The notes under the pieces: model-generated
The model's database searches: none
What the model saw: only the letters and a program-made list of their open reading frames with translations
What the model was told of the DNA's origin: nothing
Shown here: positions 38,780-49,524 of the stretch, piece by piece
Layout: every line of letters starts with the position of its first letter
How positions within the stretch are numbered: the stretch's first letter is position 1
NCBI GenBank assembly: GCA_037043015.1
Contig: CM073323.1
Location: 13,203,758-13,267,757 of the forward strand
Direction of reading: 5' to 3'
From: Bryum argenteum
Taxonomy: Eukaryota > Streptophyta > Bryopsida > Bryales > Bryaceae
Length of the DNA stretch: 64,000 nucleotides
Program-made: the position numbers and the translations under genes

Positions 38780-40683
38780 ATGGTGGCGCATGCAGCGCTT
38801 GGGGTCGCCATAGCGGCCACGAGCTCGAACTCTGTCTCCTTGGCAGGATTTGAAAACTGTCGACCCAGGCTTGCTAATACCAGGTTAGTCAGTATCCCAT
38901 TCATGAGATAGGGTTTCACGCTGTGACGAATCTTACGAGGAGCTCTTTGTCTTCAATTCAAAACGGCTAAATTACAATCTTTTCCGCCTTGTGCAATTTT
39001 CGATGCCTAAGTTGTGGATTTTGATTATCATACAATATAATTCTTCCAGGGCCCTTGCGGATACGGCCGAGCGCACTAGCGGCGGCACTGTAGATCCAGG
39101 AAAATCGAGAGAAAATCAGGTATCAGCACATGTCAAATCTTTACAAGTCGGGTTGAAGAACATCGCATGTGTTTATCAGTAAAGAAACTCGTCTCTTGAC
39201 TAACTCAAGGGCGCTCTCAAGATCATGAGCAATTTATATCAACGTTGAGTAGATATTGTTGGATCACGTCGTATAAACTTGTTGACTTCAACTGAATAAT
39301 GAATCTACGAGATTTGAACACGTCTAGATTGAGCTTAGATCAGTTAAATTGGTAAACATTGCATGTTTGGCCAGTCAAGAAACTCTTCCATGACTAAATA
39401 AAAAGCTCCCTGAAGAATTCAGTATATATACAGGGGCGACATCGTTGGATTTGAGCTGAAGGATGAGTTTGTTATGTATGAGCAGGGAGTTTCGGTGGGC
39501 ACACTGAGCTCGTGTAGTCATGAACCTCGTCTTACCACCTCGGTATCATTGCTGAGAGGGCAAGGGATGAAGGAGATCGAGAAGAGGCTGGAGTTGTTGT
39601 TGGCAGTGCAGACCAAGTTAGAGGATAGTGTACCGCCTCCGTCGCGGCAGAAACAGGAGAGTCCCGAAGAAGGCAATTTCCACGTCAATTGTGGCTCTGC
39701 TATTCGCAGCCTCCGCGACGAACTCCCTGCTTTATTCTACAAAGACCTCAACTACGACATCTACAGGTACCCACCTGCCCTACACCTCCTCCATACCTAG
39801 TTCCATACAAATTCACATCCTTGAATTACCTCTGATTGTTAACGATTCACCTTCCAAAGCTTGATGAGAAGCTTCATGGTCGTTCTGCCATTTGTGAATA
39901 TCGTGGTTCACACAGTACATAGTACATCACATTTACTGCTCAGATCCTACATAAATGACAGAAAGGATCAAGCTTTGAAAGCTTGAGGAGGATTTCATGG
40001 ACGTTTTGGCATATAGCTGAAGTATCATATCGTTTTCGTGCTTATGATGGTGTACACAGAGAGGGTTAAGGTGACAAAAGTTTACGATTCAGCCTTGAAA
40101 GATTAAGATAATTGGTCGTTTCGGAATCTGGCTGATTGGTTATGGTGGTGGTGTGCACAGAGAGGATATCACATTTAGTGATCCAATGAACACGTTCCAA
40201 GGAATAGAGAATTACAAGACGCTGTTCTGGGCGCTCCGCTTCCACGGTCGAATCTTTTTCAAGGCATTATGGGTGGACATAGTCCGCGTCTACCAGCCCA
40301 GTGAGAAGACAATAATGGTGCGATGGACAGTGCGAGGCATTCCCCGAGTGCCATGGGAGGCGCAAGGTCGGTTCGAAGGCACTTCAGAGTATAAGCTCGA
40401 CAAGGATGGGAAGATCTACTCACACAAAGTGGACAACGTGATCATGAACTCACCTCCGAAGTTCCAAACCCGCTCAGTGATGGACTTGGTGCGAGCCGCT
40501 GCAGCCCACGGAACACCCACACCGACATACTTTCAGAAAGTAGGCCTCGTTTTCTCAATGGCCACTCCATATGTGCAGCAATTCTCGTGGGTGCGCTTCT
40601 ACTTGGCTTTGCGGAGTACTCTCGCTGTTACTGCCAGTACTCCTGCTACTCCCCCTGAGCCTCGGGTTAGCTTGAATCCTTAA
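38780..40683 (+). CDS. DUF2358 (NTF2-like) protein, probably plastid-targeted
   Basis: Four exons: 38780-38883, 39050-39119, 39423-39766 and 40161-40683, giving 346 residues. The start MVAHAALGVAIAATSSNSVS is a plausible transit peptide. The conserved domain begins at LRDELPALFYKDLNYDIYR, continues over the last intron into EDITFSDPMNTFQGIENYKT, and includes YKTLFWALRFHGRIFFKALW, MVRWTVRGIPRVPWEAQGR and YSHKVDNVI. These match the DUF2358 family of land plants and algae, whose fold is like NTF2. The biochemical role is not known. Exon 3 must start at TATATATACAGG (39423): the later AG at 39432 would put a stop in frame. A leader intron with GT near 38633 and AG at 38762 probably precedes the start codon. 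The C-terminal tail after 40600 is Ala/Pro-rich and less conserved. Confidence 0.85.
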
Positions 40684-40689
40684 GTGCAT

Positions 40690-42230
40690 TTTTTTAAAAT
40701 CGTTTTTGCTGCTTTTTTTTTTGTGTACTATATAGCGCATTTGCTTTGTACATACCACATGGGAGTTCGATAGGAAACGAACCCTAGCTGTATTATGGTA
40801 CAATAGGATTGAGTAGCTTCCCACACTTTTGAAGAGAGTTTCGAATGAGAAGGGCTTTAGACTTCCTGGACAAGGTGGATGGGGTGTTCCGGCAGTGATA
40901 TGCATGCGCAAGCAAAGCTGATGATGAGATATTACAAGAGCCTTTTTCCTTCTGAATCGGCAGGTGGAAGTCACTTGGAAGTATTTTTATAACAGGAGGA
41001 TCCATACTATCTTTTTACTGCTTCCACCATTCTCTACACACATGTGTCTTATGATCTTTCCACTGTGTATATCAAGCTTATTCTTATTATATATCAAAGG
41101 TATGCTGCTTGAAAACGGTCGGAGTAGTTGGGATTGCAATTTCTGAATCTACATTGAACTAGTTATGAAGTTTGGAAGTGGGAGTGATAAGTGTATCAAA
41201 ATGTATATCATGGTTATATCAAAAATTCAAGTTGGAAGCTTTACTGCATGGACGTTCTAAGTGCGGAGTGTTGAATTGGTGTTTTTGTATGGATTTTGAG
41301 CATTGTACCTCGTATGGTTTTGGCTTGGGTTCATGAATTGAGCCCAAAGCTTTAATTGATATAAAATATGATATGATATAATAATGAATGTGATAAAGAT
41401 TGTCCTTACTTTTGATTTATGGTTTAATTACAATTGAATGATAAGCATGTACACAAAATAAGGTAGACAATGGTAAATCCATGCATCTTAAACCACTCAC
41501 TCTAGATTCTTGCCTACTTTCTAGATTTCATGTAGAAGGATGTACCTCATGTGCACACGGAGCATGTGATGTGGTGCATATCGTTTCAAATTTTTTTGTT
41601 TATATTTTTGTTTAGTTTATTTTCACCCCTCGTCCTGGAAAGCTCAAATTTCAACCAAAGTAAAGTATAACAAGTATTAAATGTCATGTCGGGATAAGAA
41701 ATGACGAGGTGCAATTTGAGTGTTTAGTAGTCGAGAAAGAATTTTGAGAAATTGTTGTAATTGATCCTTGATAATGATCTAATTGATCTTTGAGAAAAGA
41801 GTGTTAGTTTGTACTATCACCAAATGTGAATGTCCTCATGTGATAAGAGTGAAAGTAGAGGCAACTAATGAAAACTATCGCATTATTCGACATGGAACTC
41901 ATGACCTTAGCATGGGTCATGAGTCCGAGCCGTAAAATTAAGATCTATGGTGATTTCTTTTTAGAAAGTGCTTATTTAATTGCAAGGTAAGTATTGGCTT
42001 ATTAAAATTTATCTTAAATTCTAAAAAGGGTGTATAAATTAATTCCATGGTTGAAATTTAAAGGAGCTTTGCATTTAGATGCCCAAGTGTTAATTGTAAA
42101 AAAATCAAAATGCATGTTGTGCACCCTTCAGAACTTGTCAATAAGTTAGTTACATCCACATTTTGTTGATAAGTTAGCATTTCAACCAAACCAAATTGAT
42201 CCCTATCGTACGTGGGTCTCTTTTCTTAAC
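40690..42230. other. 3' flank and AT-rich spacer
   Basis: The 3' UTR of the DUF2358 gene probably ends in the first few hundred bases. The rest is AT-rich with no gene or terminal repeats recognised. Confidence 0.45.
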
Positions 42231-42234
42231 ACCC

Positions 42235-42760
42235 ACAAGGCGAAAAAGTGCAATCCTTTCCTTTTAGCAACATTACGCCCCAAGTGCTTCCTTTTACTAA
42301 TGTAGTAACCCACACGCAATTATTTCTTCCTCTCAACGCGCGTGTAACCCTTTCCTTTTGCTAACACTGCGGCTCGAACGCTTCCTCCAACCAACGTGAC
42401 GCCCAAGTGCAATGTGTTCGTTTTGCTAACGCTCCGTGAGCGCAATTCTTTCCTTCTACCATTGTGGCGGCTAAGCGCAATCTTCTCCTTCTTGCCAACA
42501 GGTGCGCACAACCTTTTTTAGTCCTATTCTTGAGCGCAAGCACAACTCTTTTCTTCTGCCAAGGGTGCCAAAGGTGTCGGTTGAGCGCAATCCTTTTTTT
42601 GCCGGTTGAACACAATCATTTTCTTTTTTTCCCAAGGGTGCGGCTGAGCGCGTCCTTTCATTCTACAACCGTAGTTCCCCAAAAGCTAACCTTTCCTCTC
42701 ACCACCAACGCAGTTGCCCGCAAGCCCTTCCTTCCACAAACATGGCAACCCGATCCTGTA
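42235..42760 (+). repeat. degenerate minisatellite, GCGCAATCCTTTCCTTTTGCC-like unit
   Basis: About a dozen diverged units of roughly 40-50 bp, each pairing a GAGCGCAA or CGCAAT core with TCCTTCTTTTGCCAA-like pyrimidine runs. They are visible around 42248, 42316, 42435, 42472, 42530, 42582 and 42640. Pyrimidine bias is strong on the plus strand. Open frames in both directions here are produced by the repeat. Confidence 0.6.
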
Positions 42761-42779
42761 CTAGAAGGTTTGTGACATT

Positions 42780-43747
42780 AATCTATTAGACAGAGTTGAG
42801 GGCAGTTCTTCATTAGGATCATACTCTTGAGACCCGTAACACTCCCTCCGGCCATAGCCGCTTGTATATGAATGAGCACCTAAGGTTGAGAAACCACTTG
42901 TTACTAAACTTAGTCAACACCAACTATTTTGTAATATCAAGGTAAGACTCTTGTTCCTCATGTATACCGTACATTTGTTGTAAGCTTCAGTCATTAGGAA
43001 CTCAATCAATTATATTGTTACAATTTTCTCTCACAATCGAATCCTCACATATAATGTTCTTTTGTTGATGTCATTAGCTCCAAAGCAACCTCTCTTGATC
43101 CAAAAGTGATAATCGATTGCAAAGTTGGAGGCAAATATGGACGATCTGCAAGCCGTGGAGATAGTTGGAACCTCTACAAATAGGTCGATCTGCATCATCG
43201 ATGACGAAGAGATAGAGGAGAGGGAACTTCCATCCATGGGTGGTACATTTCCATTCCCTTTTCTATTAGCGCTAGAGAGGCACAAAACGAAGAGATCTTG
43301 ACTGACTTTGTACTTTGGAGATTGCATGTGCATTTAACCTTTCACAAGATGCATTCATATCAAAATGTTAGTGATAGTTATGCCACACATACAAATACCG
43401 TAATCGGTCTTTTTTTTTCCTTATGTTGCAAAATGTGTTGATAGCTCTGTGTGGTTTTTTTGTAACAAGATTTGTTATGCTACAACTCAACCATTGAGAG
43501 AAAATCCAGTCGCTTGAGCTAGGTTGCCATTACATATGGCCACCAATCATGCCTTACAGCCTGGTTTGTAAGACAAATTCTTACAGATGGAACCTTAGAT
43601 TGCGAGATATGCATGTAACGACCTATCTCATTGGATTTGAATTTCAATATCATTGTAAAGCCGATAAACGTATTGTAAGAAACAAACAATAGCTTATAAG
43701 ATGTGGGCACTTGTTCCAGGAGTCCCTTGGGAGCATACCTACAAAAT
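42780..43747. other. spacer, no gene seen
   Basis: AT-rich, with short frames only. No family resemblance. Confidence 0.4.
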
Positions 43748-44253
43748 CTCATTCTGTTGAAATGGCGGTATTCTTTGTGCCATTTTGTCAAATTCCCAAT
43801 GGGCCATTTTGGTCGCGTTCTAAAACATGTCATTTTACAAGCATATTTTTGAACTGAAGTTCAGAAGTATTTATGCATGCAAAATGGCATGTTTATTAAT
43901 ATCACACATGTACTCTATAATATCAAATGATTTCTGTAATACCACCAAAATTTCCTTAATATCACACGTTTTATGGATTTTGACCTTTGGACATAGTCAA
44001 AGGGCAATATTTCTTGAACGGCTTTTTAAAAATATCATTGTTTTTTAACTACGGTTCAAAATGTTTCATTTAAAACTAAATATTTCTGAACGTGTTGTCA
44101 AAAATATCATTGTTTTTGAACTGCGTTTTAAAATATTTCACTGAAAGGTAAATATTTTTAAACGGCCACACAAAAACCAACGTTATTTTTTTCATTTTAA
44201 GCACCCAAAAAGCGCCATTTTACCGAAATAACGCCATTCAAAAAGAATTTAGG
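43748..44253 (-). mobile_element. about 506-bp TIR element, copy A of the CCTAAATTCTG family
   Basis: The left end reads CTCATTCTGTTGAAATGGCG and the right end reads CGCCATTCAAAAAGAATTTAGG, an imperfect inverted pair. The interior is the reverse-complement match of copy B at 45272-45699 (shared CTTTGGACATAGTCAAAGGG, ACAAGCATATTTTTGAA and AAAACCAACGTTAT). It carries an extra internal duplication of about 70 bp. Flanks show only a partial TACAA repeat. Confidence 0.72.
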
Positions 44254-45271
44254 TTACAAGCAATTGTAATAAGCAACCTTCAAGAAGTAATCTCGCAAAT
44301 TCAACCTCAAGTCATTCCATGCTCGTTACTCTTGCTTCAAGTTCCACCCGAGGAACTAGATCATTTGGAAGTGCCACTAGCAACTCTTGATTTCAATGAA
44401 CTTTGATCTAATGGCATGTTTGGAGTGTTAGCTTCTTTAGAAAGACAGGTTGCATTCGACCGACATAATGCACTAAGAATTACATCGCCTCCCTTCATGA
44501 AGGATCACTTCGAGTGGAAGAGTTGCAAGTTCGAGTTCGAGGGGTTAGTGAACTTCATGATGAAGTTTTCGGTGGTTCAACTGAAGATCTACATAATTTG
44601 TGTATAGAGAATGAGGATATGGAGTTGGAGGTATTACAAGAAAGACCCATCTATGGAGTTGAAGTCGAGCAGAATATCTACACGCACAAAGATGTAGCTC
44701 AACAGAGACATGCACGACTGGCAACTCTTCTACAACTACCAACAGAGGTGTAGGTCAACAAGCAACATCTATCCATCGGCAATACACGTATGCCACATTT
44801 AAACTTTTTGTACTTCATGATCTAACTCTTTTAACTTATTGAGACTATCGTATACTACATATGTGCACCTGACTAATTTACAGGAACATCATTTTATAGG
44901 TTCTAATCTCAGTATGAGATAGTGGAATAAGTATTTTTGGATGGCAATGATGGCTATATCTTGGTTTGATGTTTTTGTTTACAACCATATTGTATTTAGT
45001 GTGAGTATATTTTCTTTCTCGCAATTTTAAGGTGCTAATAGTTGCAAAGTTTGAGAATGTATAATTATTATTTGTATAGACTTGATTGTTTCTATATTAA
45101 AAATGTTATATGTTGCAATTCTCTTAGAGTTGCAATCCTTTATGTTACAATTCTATTGTGGTATGGAATGAGAATTATTTCATACCTTGAAGTACTTTTC
45201 ACTAGTTTAATTTCAAGCAATTTTCAATAATATGAATTCAACACCTCTCTTGTTTGATTCAAACTTACTAT
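44254..45271. other. spacer between two inverted transposon copies
   Basis: Contains frames at 44416-44607 and 44514-44753 (the latter with acidic ELEVLQERPIYGVEVEQNIY). I cannot assign them to a family. They could be the remains of a captured gene or of a larger element whose ends are the flanking copies. Confidence 0.3.
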
Positions 45272-45699
45272 CCTAAATTCTGTAAAAATGGCGTTATTCC
45301 CGTAAAATAGCCCTTATTGGGGTGCTTAAAATGAGAAGTATAACGTTGGTTTTTGTCGAGTTTTGACATGATTGGGTAAAATTTCTAATCGCATTTTAAA
45401 AACAACAATGTTTTTGAACGGCCGTTTCATAAATATTGCCCTTTGACTATGTCCAAAGGTCAAAATCCATAAAAAATGTGTGATATTGTAGAATTTTTGG
45501 TGATATTACAGAAATCACTTGATATTTCGGAGTATGTGTTTGATATCAATAAAGATGTCGTTTTGCAGGCATAAATACTTCTGAACTACAATTCAAAAAT
45601 ATGCTTGTAAAATGGCATGTTTTGGAATGCGAGCAAAATGACCCATAGGGGATTTGCCAATATGGCACATGGAACACCGCCATTTTAACAGAATTGAGG
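45272..45699 (+). mobile_element. 428-bp TIR element, copy B, with 7-bp duplication TTACTAT
   Basis: The left end is CCTAAATTCTGTAAAAATGG and the right end is CCATTTTAACAGAATTGAGG. TTACTAT is repeated exactly outside both ends (45265-45271 and 45700-45706). A 7-bp duplication does not fit Harbinger, Stowaway, hAT (8) or Mutator (9) cleanly. There is no coding frame. Copy A lies 1 kb upstream in the opposite orientation. Confidence 0.78.
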
Positions 45700-45706
45700 T
45701 TACTAT

Positions 45707-47630
45707 CACTTTTTAGAAACAAAGGCTAAGAAATAATAAGCACAAGAATTTAGTATTTTTTAGTTTGTATAAATTTGACAGTTACTTATGGAAGATTCTA
45801 TAGAAGATGTTGAAAGGTAAGTTAGCATCATATATTCATGTATCTCTATCATTATTTTGAAAAAGACTTATATAATTACCTAGAAGAAATCACTATCTAT
45901 AATTGGCATGGTTAGCGATTCAAGTGATGTGAGGAAATATATTGTTTAGCAACTAATGAATTTCCCTTATTTACAATATTTCTTTACAAAGTTTCGGCAT
46001 AAGAGCTTCTTGCTCGAACTCACTCCTAAACCCGAGAAGGTAATGTCCCCTAAATCATCAGAAGTCACTCAAACCTCCAATTCATTTGTGAAAGACCACG
46101 TTGCTCTAATTAAGAATTAGATCTGCTTGGACTAGAACAACTTCAAAATATTACTGCATATGTTCATAAACTCAACGAGAAAAAATTCTATATTTTTGAA
46201 TGCATCTCATGGAGAATCCGAAAAGCAATTTAGAATTCCAAACACTTCAATTATTGACGAAAGGATGACATTTACCTCTTCACCAAATTCTTTCGGAAAC
46301 CTAGGTCCCACCAATAGGTTCAAATGTATCAAAGCTTTTTGCATTTTTGCATAATCTTTTACATTTGGATAACTACAAAATTCCAAACAAAAAATGTCTC
46401 ATCCTTACACTTCTCAATTTAGTGGATTCTTCTTATTTGAATGTTATCCAATTGAATGACTCCTTAGTACAAGGAAACTTGTTACATAATGACTTTGGTG
46501 TTTTTTATCTTATTATTTTTTAAATTTATCATTTGGTTTCAGATATTGTTGGTTTTTTTTGCTCTTTCTATAATTTCTTTTATTGATGGAGAGTAATATT
46601 TATGTCCACATCGCTTTTTTGAAATGTGGCAAGAAACTTGTGCGTGGCTAGTTGGAAGTACAACTTTAATTAAAAATTAAAATGAAGAGTGCTTACAAAT
46701 ATCAAGCAGGTTCATCCAAAGTGCAAACGGTGAAAATAAATAAATAAAAACCCCAAACCTTTATGGAGTTGACGTTGATAAATTGTCCATTCGACCTACC
46801 CTTGATGATATGCCCACAGGACATAACAACAATGACGTAAAACTACTAACCCTTCCCGAGGTGGACACTATAATTACAATTAGTAATCCCTAGCTAATAA
46901 ACTTGGTACTTAACCCTATTTTTGAGTACTATTCTAAAATTTGACCGTTGGATGTTTATCATTTGTGGGATCACAAGGTGCAAAGTTGCACCAAAAGATT
47001 TATGGGCATTGCACGGTTCTCAATGGTTCAAAGGATAAGTGGATGATTGTTACCCCAAACATTTTGCTCACTTTTTTTTTTCATGTAGGTAACTAAGTTG
47101 AGTCTGCACATGCAAAAATTTAAGGTTCTCCAATGATCTTATAGCAAAATGTACAACTCAACTAAATTGTGTTTGAAAAATGTACATCTCATCTAAATTA
47201 TATTTGACAAATGAACATAAATTTTGTTCCTCTTGCGTGGAAGCAAAAGATTCCGAAAGTTGCAAGGAATTTTCGAGCCTTTCCAGCAACAACACCTTCC
47301 TCGCAAATATCAACTGTAGAGTTCGTCCCTATCACTTTAGAGCCTTGCAAGATACTGTACTCAGCTGATTACTTAGAGATTATCACTGAACATGCTTTTC
47401 AGTTTCAATTGTTTACATTTGAAATTCTTCTATGCTCACAATGCTTGAGCTATTGTACTTATTCCGCAATGTTGTGATTTCTGATATCTCAAGAATGATG
47501 ATATTATTATTGGATCCACAACATCAATTGGGTCACATATTGTTTAGGGTTCTGGCACGACCTTGCATTTGGTTACCGAATCTGTGATCTCAATTCAGCT
47601 CACGAATTTAGAAAAGAATGCCTCATCTGT
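45707..47630. other. AT-rich spacer with one transposon relic
   Basis: No gene recognised. It includes the single-arm relic at 46758-46905, reported separately. Confidence 0.4.
46758..46905 (+). mobile_element. relic arm of the 8119-8592 foldback family
   Basis: CCTTGATGATATGCCCACAG and ACCCTTCCCGAGGTGGACAC followed by TATAATTAC occur in the same order and spacing as TGATGGCCACCAGAC and ACCCTCTCGAGGGTGGACAC at 8190-8260. Similarity is moderate, so it is an old copy. No second arm is evident. Confidence 0.5.
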
Positions 47631-48470
47631 GCATCTGGAGACGGAAAGGAAGGCGGCAGCGTGCACCTCAGCGGTGATGGCCGGCATCGTTAGTGTTGTT
47701 GTCATTGTTGGAAGCGGAAACGATTAGCGGGCGGCGAGGGGTGTGGGTAGTCAGTGGTTTGAGTAAGTGGTTGTTGTTGAAGGCAGCAACCCCGGTGGAG
47801 CGGAGGAGGGCGAATGGTGATGGTGATCGAGTCTTCCACTCTTGGCGTAAGTGGAGCGTGCAGCGATGAAGCGGCAGCGACGTGAGAAGAGGCTGCAGTC
47901 ATTGTCATTGCTGTAATCGCCATGGCCAACAAAGGATCGCGAGGCGATGTTCAGTGAAAGAGAGGCTATGGGAGCTGCAGGGATGCGAGGCAAAAGGCCA
48001 TGCAAGTGCAAAGTGGACACAGGGGATAACGCCAGTCCTCGAGGGCGGGCGGGGAGCGGTCGGCCCAGACGACTACGAGAGTTCTGTTCATCCAAGCCGC
48101 AGCGTCCGTCCAAAGCTGTTTTTATCCATAGAAAAGCAAAGAGCACGCCCCATAAGGATTGGCGGGGTGGTATGAGTCGTGAGTAAACCGCACTGATCGA
48201 CATGTCGCAAATATTTGGGTGGGATAGCGGCCGCCTGTAACTCGGACGGGGAAGGGAGATGCGGATGTGGGGCTCCAAATCGGGGCCTTCGGAGGCAGAT
48301 TGAGAGCCTGCACACTCCAAACATGGAGTCATTGTTGGGATCCGTCCAGAGGGATGGGTTGCGGCAATGTGAGAGTGGAGGGCATCGCGTCAGGCAGGCA
48401 AACCGAGCAGCGTTCACTTCCCGCTTCCCGCTCTCTCTAGTGGAGGGATCACGGGCTTGAATGTCCTCAT
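47630..48470. other. GC-rich island with long open frames, no gene assigned
   Basis: G/C content rises sharply compared with the flanks, and long frames open on both strands (193 codons on the minus strand at 47751-48332). The translations are Pro/Arg/Ser-rich and resemble nothing I know. GC-rich DNA gives long chance frames. It could be the leader of an unrecognised transcript. Confidence 0.3.
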
Positions 48471-49524
48471 CATATCACCCTTCCATGATAGCTCCCACTT
48501 ACCATTTCCCTTTTGTTGCTCGTCCGAGTTGGCCTCTTCACGAACTCAAGCTTTACACTCTACGTAATTTAGATTCCTCCGTGATTAGATTCCCCCTAAA
48601 TTCCTGTACTACTTGCGAACCAACAAAGCATGCAGTTCATGACTACACGCATGAGAAGTGGTACTCATATCCGCCGTTACTACGTTCATCAAAGCGTTCC
48701 CAAAAACAACGGGAGGATGAAAGCTTTGATAAAAGCCATGGAAAGTATCATAGTGGCAATTATGGTCTTTTAACATTATGAAGACAATTGGTATTTAGTA
48801 GTTCTATCAGATATTACTGTTTCCAACACTAATCTACCTATTTAGGGCCAAATCTCACTATGCTGCCCACATCCAGAGGTTGCCACCCTGATTCCTCTCA
48901 TTCTTGGGCAAGAGGTCGAGAGATTCTTGGGCAAGAGGTCGAGAGAGAAGCATGAGGCCAGACTCTTAGTAGCATGACTATCAAAAAGTGCTACAAAGTA
49001 GGCATTTTGGGCACCTTTCACATTTGGACTTTGGGCACTATTGTGAAGGTCAAGAGGCCAAACTTTCACTCTCCACCAATGCATTGCTTCCCTTGACCTA
49101 TCCACTGATGGGCATAGTGTGAACCACCCCTTAGTGTAATGAAGGATCCCCATCGTGACCAATGTAGAGGATAAAAATATTCATCACTAGAAAAAAATTA
49201 TGGTTTGTTTTACATAAATTTACCTAGAAATGGAGATTTCAAGAAAAATAAATAAAAATGAATCACTTCAATTTTAAGGAGTTTTGGGTGTCCACTGGGA
49301 GAAAAATACGATCAGAAAAGAGTCTTATCAGACCAACAGAGGAAGAATGATAGGATAATTTATTAGCAATCACCCACAAGGGTCAAAAAACCCTGCTCCA
49401 TAGAGTACGGTAGTAACCCAGAAGGCAAAGCTTTGTCACCACTTGAAAGCTCTTGAAAGCGAAGATTGAAGCCATGGTCCTGAAACTAGCAAAATTGAGA
49501 GTAACAAGAAGAGAGGGCTCTGCT
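48471..49524. other. spacer downstream of NDP kinase
   Basis: No gene recognised. The last few hundred bases probably hold the NDP kinase 3' UTR. Confidence 0.4.
48900..48945 (+). repeat. 23-bp tandem duplication
   Basis: ATTCTTGGGCAAGAGGTCGA with GAG following it is present twice head to tail, with no differences between the copies. Confidence 0.85.

Noticed and set aside
42320-42775. frames of 63-103 aa on both strands
   Set aside because: By-products of the degenerate minisatellite.
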